The notes beneath the pieces are model-generated. The model was not told the origin of the DNA, did no database searches, and saw only the letters and a list, made by a program, of their open reading frames with translations. Positions 22,201-30,330 of a stretch of 30,330 bases of DNA are shown here, in pieces. How positions within the stretch are numbered: position 1 is the stretch's first letter; each line of letters starts with the position of its first letter. The stretch spans positions 1-30,330 of the forward strand of contig JAUCBJ010004664.1 of NCBI GenBank assembly GCA_032718475.1, in the 5' to 3' direction. Position numbers and translations under genes: made by a program. Source of the DNA: Nemertoderma westbladi (lineage: Eukaryota > Xenacoelomorpha > Nemertodermatida > Nemertodermatidae).

Positions 22201-25200
22201 ATTTAATCATACAAGTGGGTAGGTAGACAAACATTGTGTGATGGTGGCGTTTATTTAATCATACAAGTGGGTAGGTAGACAAACATTGTGTGATGGTGGC
22301 GTTTATTTAATCATACAAGTGGGTAGGTAGACAAACATTGTGTGATGGTGGCGTTTATTTAATCATACAAGTGGGTAGGTAGACAAACATTGTGTGATGG
22401 TGGCGTTTATTTAATCATACAAGTGGGTAGGTAGACAAACATTGTGTGATCGTGGCGTTTATTTAATCATACAAGTGGGTAGGTAGACAAACATTGTGTG
22501 ATCGTGGCGTTTATTTAATCATACAAGTGGGATAACAAACATTGTGTGATCGTGGTGTTTATTTAATCATACAAGTGGGTAGGTAGACAAACATTGTGTG
22601 ATCGTGGCGTTTATTTAATCATACAAGTGGGTAGGTAGACAAACATTGTGTGATCGTGGCGTTTATTTAATCATACAAGTGGGTAGGTAGACAAACATTG
22701 TGTGATCGTGGCGTTTATTTAATCATACAAGTAGGTAGACAAACATTGTGTGATCGTGGCGTTTATTTAATCATACAAGTGGGATAACAAACATTGTGTG
22801 ATCGTGGTGTTTATTTAATCATACAAGTGGGTAGGTAGACAAACATTGTGTGATCGTGGCGTTTATTTAATCATACAAGTGGGTAGGTAGACAAACATTG
22901 TGTGATCGTGGCGTTTATTTAATCATACAAGTGGGTAGGTAGACAAACATTGTGTGATCGTGGCGTTTATTTAATCATACAAGTGGGATAACAAACATTG
23001 TGTGATCGTGGTGTTTATTTAATCATACAAGTGGGTAGGTAGACAAACATTGTGTGATCGTGGCGTTTATTTAATCATACAAGTGGGATAACAAACATTG
23101 TGTGATCGTGGCGTTTATTTAATCATACAAGTGGGTAGGTAGACAAACATTGTGTGATCGTGGCGTTTATTTAATCATACAAGTGGGTAGACAAACATTG
23201 TGTGATCGTGGCGTTTATTTAATCATACAAGTGGGTAGGTAGACAAACATTGTGTGATCGTGGCGTTTATTTAATCATACAAGTGGGTAGACAAACATTG
23301 TGTGATCGTGGCGTTTATTTAATCATACAAGTGGGTAGGTAGACAAACATTGTGTGATCGTGGCGTTTATTTAATCATACAAGTGGGTAGACAAACATTG
23401 TGTGATCGTGGCGTTTATTTAATCATACAAGTGGGATAACAAACATTGTGTGATCGTGGCGTTTATTTAATCATACAAGTGGGTAGGTAGACAAACATTG
23501 TGTGATGGTGGCGTTTATTTAATCATACAAGTGGGTAGGTAGACAAACATTGTGTGATGGTGGCGTTTATTTAATCATACAAGTGGGTAGGTAGACAAAC
23601 ATTGTGTGATGGTGGCGTTTATTTAATCATACAAGTGGGTAGGTAGACAAACATTGTGTGATGGTGGCGTTTATTTAATCATACAAGTGGGTAGGTAGAC
23701 AAACATTGTGTGATCGTGGCGTTTATTTAATCATACAAGTGGGTAGGTAGACAAACATTGTGTGATCGTGGCGTTTATTTAATCATACAAGTGGGATAAC
23801 AAACATTGTGTGATCGTGGTGTTTATTTAATCATACAAGTGGGTAGGTAGACAAACATTGTGTGATCGTGGCGTTTATTTAATCATACAAGTGGGTAGGT
23901 AGACAAACATTGTGTGATCGTGGCGTTTATTTAATCATACAAGTGGGTAGGTAGACAAACATTGTGTGATCGTGGCGTTTATTTAATCATACAAGTAGGT
24001 AGACAAACATTGTGTGATCGTGGCGTTTATTTAATCATACAAGTGGGATAACAAACATTGTGTGATCGTGGTGTTTATTTAATCATACAAGTGGGTAGGT
24101 AGACAAACATTGTGTGATCGTGGCGTTTATTTAATCATACAAGTGGGTAGGTAGACAAACATTGTGTGATCGTGGCGTTTATTTAATCATACAAGTGGGT
24201 AGGTAGACAAACATTGTGTGATCGTGGCGTTTATTTAATCATACAAGTGGGATAACAAACATTGTGTGATCGTGGTGTTTATTTAATCATACAAGTGGGT
24301 AGGTAGACAAACATTGTGTGATCGTGGCGTTTATTTAATCATACAAGTGGGTAGGTAGACAAACATTGTGTGATCGTGGCGTTTATTTAATCATACAAGT
24401 GGGTAGGTAGACAAACATTGTGTGATCGTGGTGTTTATTTAATCATAAGTGGGATAACAAACATTGTGTGATCGTGGCGTTTATTTAATCATACAAGTGG
24501 GTAGACAAACATTGTGTGATCGTGGCGTTTATTTAATCATACAAGTGGGTAGGTAGACAAACATTGTATGATCGTGGCGTTTATTTAATCATACAAGTGG
24601 GTAGGTAGACAAACATTGTGTGATGGTGGCGTTTATTTAATCATACAAGTGGGTAGACAAACATTGTGTGATCGTGGCGTTTATTTAATCATACAAGTGG
24701 GTAGGTAGACAAACATTGTGTGATCGTGGCGTTTATTTAATCATACAAGTGGGTAGACAAACATTGTGTGATCGTGGCGTTTATTTAATCATACAAGTGG
24801 GATAACAAACATTGTGTGATCGTGGCGTTTATTTAATCATACAAGTGGGTAGGTAGACAAACATTGTGTGATGGTGGCGTTTATTTAATCATACAAGTGG
24901 GTAGGTAGACAAACATTGTGTGATGGTGGCGTTTATTTAATCATACAAGTGGGTAGGTAGACAAACATTGTGTGATCGTGGCGTTTATTTAATCATTCAA
25001 GTGGGTAGGTAGACAAACATTGTGTGATCGTGGCGTTTATTTAATCATACAAGTGGGTAGGTAGACAAACATTGTGTGATCGTGGCGTTTATTTAATCAT
25101 ACAAGTAGGATAACAAACATTGTGTGATCGTGGCGTTTATTTAATAATACAAGTGGGTAGACAAACATTGTGTGATCGTGGCGTTTATTTAATCATACAA

Positions 25201-26430
25201 GTGGGTAGGTAGACAAACATTGTGTGATCGTGGCGTTTATTTAATCATTCAAGTGGGTAGGTAGACAAACATTGTGTGATCGTGGCGTTTATTTAATCAT
25301 ACAAGTGGGTAGGTAGACAAACATTGTGTGATCGTGGCGTTTATTTAATCATACAAGTGGGTAGGTAGACAAACATTGTGTGATCGTGGCGTTTATTTAA
25401 TCATACAAATGGGTAGACAAACATTGTGTGATCGTGGCGTTTATTTAATCATACAAGTGGGTAGGTAGACAAACATTGTGTGATCGTGGCGTTTATTTAA
25501 TCATACAAGTAGGATAACAAACATTGTGTGATCGTGGCGTTTATTTAATCATACAAGTGGGTAGGTAGACAAACATTGTGTGATCGTGGCGTTTATTTAA
25601 TCATACAAGTAGGATAACAAACATTGTGTGATCGTGGCGTTTATTTAATCATACAAGTGGGTAGGTAGACAAACATTGTGTGATCGTGGCGTTTATTTAA
25701 TCATACAAGTGGGTAGGTAGACAAACATTGTGTGATCGTGGCGTTTATTTAATCATACAAGTGGGTAGACAAACATTGTGTGATCGTGGCGTTTATTTAA
25801 TCATACAAGTGGGTAGGTAGACAAACATTGTGTGATCGTGGCGAGTAGGTAGACAAACATTGTGTGATCGTGGCGTTTATTTAATCATACAAGTGGGTAG
25901 GTAGACAAACATTGTGTGATCGTGGCGTTTATTTAATCATACAAGTGGGTAGGTAGACAAACATTGTGTGATCGCGGCGTTTATTTAATCATACAAGTGG
26001 GTAGGTAGACAAACATTGTGTGATGGTGGCGTTTATTTAATCATACAAGTGGGTAGGTAGACAAACATTGTGTGATCGTGGCGTTTATTTAATCATACAA
26101 GTGGGTAGGTAGACAAACATTGTGTGATCGCGGCGTTTATTTAATCATACAAGTGGGTAGGTAGACAAACATTGTGTGATCGTGGCGTTTATTTAATCAT
26201 ACAAGTGGGTAGGTAGATAAACATTGTGTGATCGTGGCGTTTATTTAATCATACAAGTGGGATAACAAACATTGTGTGATCGTGGCGTTTATTTAATCAT
26301 ACAAGTGGGTAGGTAGACAAACATTGTGTGATCGTGGCGTTTATTTAATCATACAAGTGGGTAGACAAACATTGTGTGATCGTGGCGTTTATTTAATCAT
26401 ACAAGTGGGTAGGTAGACAAACATTGTGTG

Positions 26431-29400
26431 ATCGTGGCGTTTATTTAATCATACAAGTGGGTAGACAAACATTGTGTGATCGTGGCGTTTATTTAATCAT
26501 ACAAGTGGGTAGGTAGACAAACATTGTGTGATCGTGGCGTTTATTTAATCATACAAGTGGGTAGACAAACATTGTGTGATCGTGGCGTTTATTTAATCAT
26601 ACAAGTGGGATAACAAACATTGTGTGATCGTGGCGTTTATTTAATCATACAAGTGGGTAGGTAGACAAACATTGTGTGATGGTGGCGTTTATTTAATCAT
26701 ACAAGTGGGTAGGTAGACAAACATTGTGTGATGGTGGCGTTTATTTAATCATACAAGTGGGTAGGTAGACAAACATTGTGTGATGGTGGCGTTTATTTAA
26801 TCATACAAGTGGGTAGGTAGACAAACATTGTGTGATGGTGGCGTTTATTTAATCATACAAGTGGGTAGGTAGACAAACATTGTGTGATCGTGGCGTTTAT
26901 TTAATCATACAAGTGGGTAGGTAGACAAACATTGTGTGATCGTGGCGTTTATTTAATCATACAAGTGGGATAACAAACATTGTGTGATCGTGGTGTTTAT
27001 TTAATCATACAAGTGGGTAGGTAGACAAACATTGTGTGATCGTGGCGTTTATTTAATCATACAAGTGGGTAGGTAGACAAACATTGTGTGATCGTGGCGT
27101 TTATTTAATCATACAAGTGGGTAGGTAGACAAACATTGTGTGATCGTGGCGTTTATTTAATCATACAAGTAGGTAGACAAACATTGTGTGATCGTGGCGT
27201 TTATTTAATCATACAAGTGGGATAACAAACATTGTGTGATCGTGGTGTTTATTTAATCATACAAGTGGGTAGGTAGACAAACATTGTGTGATCGTGGCGT
27301 TTATTTAATCATACAAGTGGGTAGGTAGACAAACATTGTGTGATCGTGGCGTTTATTTAATCATACAAGTGGGTAGGTAGACAAACATTGTGTGATCGTG
27401 GCGTTTATTTAATCATACAAGTGGGATAACAAACATTGTGTGATCGTGGTGTTTATTTAATCATACAAGTGGGTAGGTAGACAAACATTGTGTGATCGTG
27501 GCGTTTATTTAATCATACAAGTGGGTAGGTAGACAAACATTGTGTGATCGTGGCGTTTATTTAATCATACAAGTGGGTAGGTAGACAAACATTGTGTGAT
27601 CGTGGTGTTTATTTAATCATACAAGTGGGTAGACAAACATTGTGTGATCGTGGCGTTTATTTAATCATACAAGTGGGTAGGTAGACAAACATTGTGTGAT
27701 CGTGGCGTTTATTTAATCATACAAGTGGGTAGGTAGACAAACATTGTGTGATCGTGGTGTTTATTTAATCATACAAGTGGGTAGGTAGACAAACATTGTG
27801 TGATGGATCGTGGCGTTTATTTAATCATACAAGTGGGTAGGTAGACAAACATTGTGTGATCGTGGCGTTTATTTAATCATACAAGTGGGTAGGTAGACAA
27901 ACATTGTGTGATCGTGGCGTTTATTTAATCATACAAGTGGGTAGGTAGGCAAACATTGTGTGATCGTGGCGTTTATTTAATCATACAAGTGGGTAGGTAG
28001 ACAAACATTGTGTGATCGTGGCGTTTATTTAATCATACAAGTGGGTAGGTAGACAAACATTGTGTGATCGTGGCGTTTATTTAATCATACAAGTGGGTAG
28101 GTAGACAAACATTGTGTGATCGTGGCGTTTATTTAATCATACAAGTGGGTAGACAAACATTGTGTGATCGTGGCGTTTATTTAATCATACAAGTGGGTAG
28201 GTAGACAAACATTGTGTGATCGTGGCGTTTATTTAATCATACAAGTGGGTAGGTAGACAAACATTGTGTGATCGTGGCGTTTATTTAATCATACAAGTAG
28301 GTAGGTAGACAAACATTGTGTGATCGTGGCGTTTATTTAATCATACAAGTGGGTAGGTAGATAAACATTGTGTGATCGTGGCGTTTATTTAATCATACAA
28401 GTGGGATAACAAACATTGTGTGATCGTGGCGTTTATTTAATCATACAAGCGGGTAGGTAGACAAACATTGTGTGATCGTGGCGTTTATTTAATCATACAA
28501 GTGGGTAGACAAACATTGTGTGATCGTGGCGTTTATTTAATCATACAAGTGGGTAGGTAGACAAACATTGTGTGATCGTGGCGTTTATTTAATCATACAA
28601 GTGGGTAGACAAACATTGTGTGATCGTGGTGTTTATTTAATCATAAGTGGGATAACAAACATTGTGTGATCGTGGCGTTTATTTAATCATACAAGTGGGT
28701 AGGTAGACAAACATTGTGTGATCGTGGTGTTTATTTAATCATAAGTGGGATAACAAACATTGTGTGATCGTGGCTTTTATTTAATCATACAAGTGGGTAG
28801 GTAGACAAACATTGTGTGATCGTGGCGTTTATTTAATCATACAAGTGGGTAGACAAACATTGTGTGATCGTGGCTTTTATTTAATCATACAAGTGGGTAG
28901 GTAGACAAACATTGTGTGATCGTGGCGTTTATTTAATCATACAAGTGGGTAGACAAACATTGTGTGATCGTGGCGTTTATTTAATCATACAAGTGGGTAG
29001 GTAGACAAACATTGTGTGATCGTGGCGTTTATTTAATCATACAAGTGGGTAGACAAACATTGTGTGATCGTGGCGTTTATTTAATCATACAAGTGGGATA
29101 ACAAACATTGTGTGATCGTGGCGTTTATTTAATCATACAAGTGGGATAACAAACATTGTGTGATCGTGGCGTTTATTTAATCATACAAGTGGGTAGGTAG
29201 ACAAACATTGTGTGATCGTGGCGTTTATTTAATCATAAGTGGGATAACAAACATTGTGTGATCGTGGCTTTTATTTAATCATACAAGTGGGTAGGTAGAC
29301 AAACATTGTGTGATCGTGGCGTTTATTTAATCATAAGTGGGATAACAAACATTGTGTGATCGTGGCGTTTATTTAATCATACAAGTGGGTAGACAAACAT

Positions 29401-30330
29401 TGTGTGATCGTGGCGTTTATTTAATCATACAAGTGGGTAGGTAGACAAACATTGTATGATCGTGGCGTTTATTTAATCATACAAGTGGGTAGGTAGACAA
29501 ACATTGTGTGATCGTGGCGTTTATTTAATCATACAAGTGGGTAGACAAACATTGTGTGATCGTGGCGTTTATTTAATCATACAAGTGGGTAGGTAGACAA
29601 ACATTGTATGATCGTGGCGTTTATTTAATCATACAAGTGGGTAGACAAACATTGTGTGATCGTGGCGTTTATTTAATCATAAGTGGGATAACAAACATTG
29701 TGTGATCGTGGCTTTTATTTAATCATACAAGTGGGTAGGTAGACAAACATTGTGTGATCGTGGCTTTTATTTAATCATACAAGTGGGTAGGTAGACAAAC
29801 ATTGTGTGATCGTGGCGTTTATTTAATCATACAAGTGGGTAGACAAACATTGTGTGATCGTGGCGTTTATTTAATCATACAAGTGGGTAGGTAGACAAAC
29901 ATTGTGTGATCGTGGCGTTTATTTAATCATACAAGTGGGTAGACAAACATTGTGTGATCGTGGCGTTTATTTAATCATACAAGTGGGATAACAAACATTG
30001 TGTGATCGTGGCGTTTATTTAATCATACAAGTGGGATAACAAACATTGTGTGATCGTGGTGTTTATTTAATCATAAGTGGGATAACAAACATTGTGTGAT
30101 CGTGGCGTTTATTTAATCATACAAGTGGGTAGGTAGACAAACATTGTGTGATCGTGGCGTTTATTTAATCATACAAGTGGGTAGGTAGACAAACATTGTG
30201 TGATCGTGGCGTTTATTTAATAATACAAGTGGGTAGGTAGACAAACATTGTGTGATCGTGGCGTTTATTTAATCATACAAGTGGGTAGGTAGACAAACAT
30301 TGTGTGATCGTGGCGTTTATTTAATCATAC
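26431..30330 (+). repeat. Long near-identical block, second copy
   Basis: The partner of 15301-19200 at an offset of 11,130 bp. It is cut by the end of the window, so its true length is unknown. Confidence 0.85.

Larger units (their letters stand above)
9852..30330 (+). repeat. Minisatellite array, 46-52 bp units, over 20 kb, derived from an exon/donor junction
   Basis: It runs from inside the exon at 9707 to the window end without a break, about 20.5 kb and roughly 400 units. Main unit types: a 52-bp form containing GTGGGTAGGTAGAC, a 48-bp form containing GTGGGTAGAC, a 48-bp form containing GTGGGATAAC, and a 46-bp form with CATAAG instead of CATACAAG. All share TTTATTTAATCATACAAG (exon end) and AAACATTGTGTGATCGTGG. 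Variants include GATGGTGG, GATCGCGG, GTGGTG, GTGGCTTT, ATTCAAG, AATAATAC and rare deletion units (near 10926, 12519). No long ORF crosses it on either strand, because the 52-bp form shifts frame and carries TAG. I take it as intronic. Its right edge is not in the window. Confidence 0.97.

Noticed and set aside
9852-30330. CRISPR array
   Set aside because: The units are contiguous variants of one sequence, with no unique spacers between repeats, and the context is an animal gene.
9852-30330. Telomeric or long protein-coding repeat
   Set aside because: The unit holds no telomere hexamer. All frames on both strands meet stops within a few units because the 52-bp form shifts the frame.

Overview
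This is animal nuclear DNA, AT-rich and intron-bearing. It most likely comes from a marine invertebrate. The only firm grounds are the genes: an intact syntaxin-18 homologue and a plexin-like receptor split into exons with GT-AG introns. Frequent short words such as 'taggccta' and 'acagtact' are typical of invertebrate repeat-rich DNA but do not name a phylum.

Layout. Positions 1-820 are non-genic (a G17 run, a small hairpin, polyadenylation signals for the next gene). On the minus strand, 821-1735 encodes a complete single-exon 304-residue syntaxin-18 (ER t-SNARE). Its upstream region at 1736-2384 holds short direct repeats. Positions 2385-3029 are the frame-broken 3' end of a non-LTR retrotransposon ORF. 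Positions 3953-4488 form a 536-bp inverted-repeat element (MITE-like, 49-bp termini) immediately followed by a G19 run.

From 4868 onward, on the plus strand, a series of phase-compatible exons (4868-4938, 6000-6123, 6309-6607, 6881-7097, 9707-about 9868) encodes part of a plexin/MET-type extracellular region with at least two IPT/TIG domains and the start of a third. The last three exons are convincing by protein pattern. The first two rest mainly on open frame and matching splice phases. The large introns hold G-runs, a G-quadruplex motif, a short ORF with a good start context, and a degraded repeat family.

The dominant feature is a minisatellite from about 9852 to the window end (at least 20.5 kb, roughly 400 copies of a 46-52 bp unit). 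It begins inside the last plexin exon. Every unit carries about 17 nt of that exon's 3' end plus the adjoining GT-containing splice-donor-like sequence, so the array consists of hundreds of copies of an exon/intron junction. It is organised in higher-order blocks: a tandem 2,247-bp repeat, and a nearly identical block about 3.9 kb long displaced by 11,130 bp. The acceptor side of the same exon is also duplicated (65 bp in tandem), so both splice edges of one receptor exon have been copied. I regard this junction-derived satellite inside a plexin-like gene as the most noteworthy part of the window. The second half of the gene lies beyond it.
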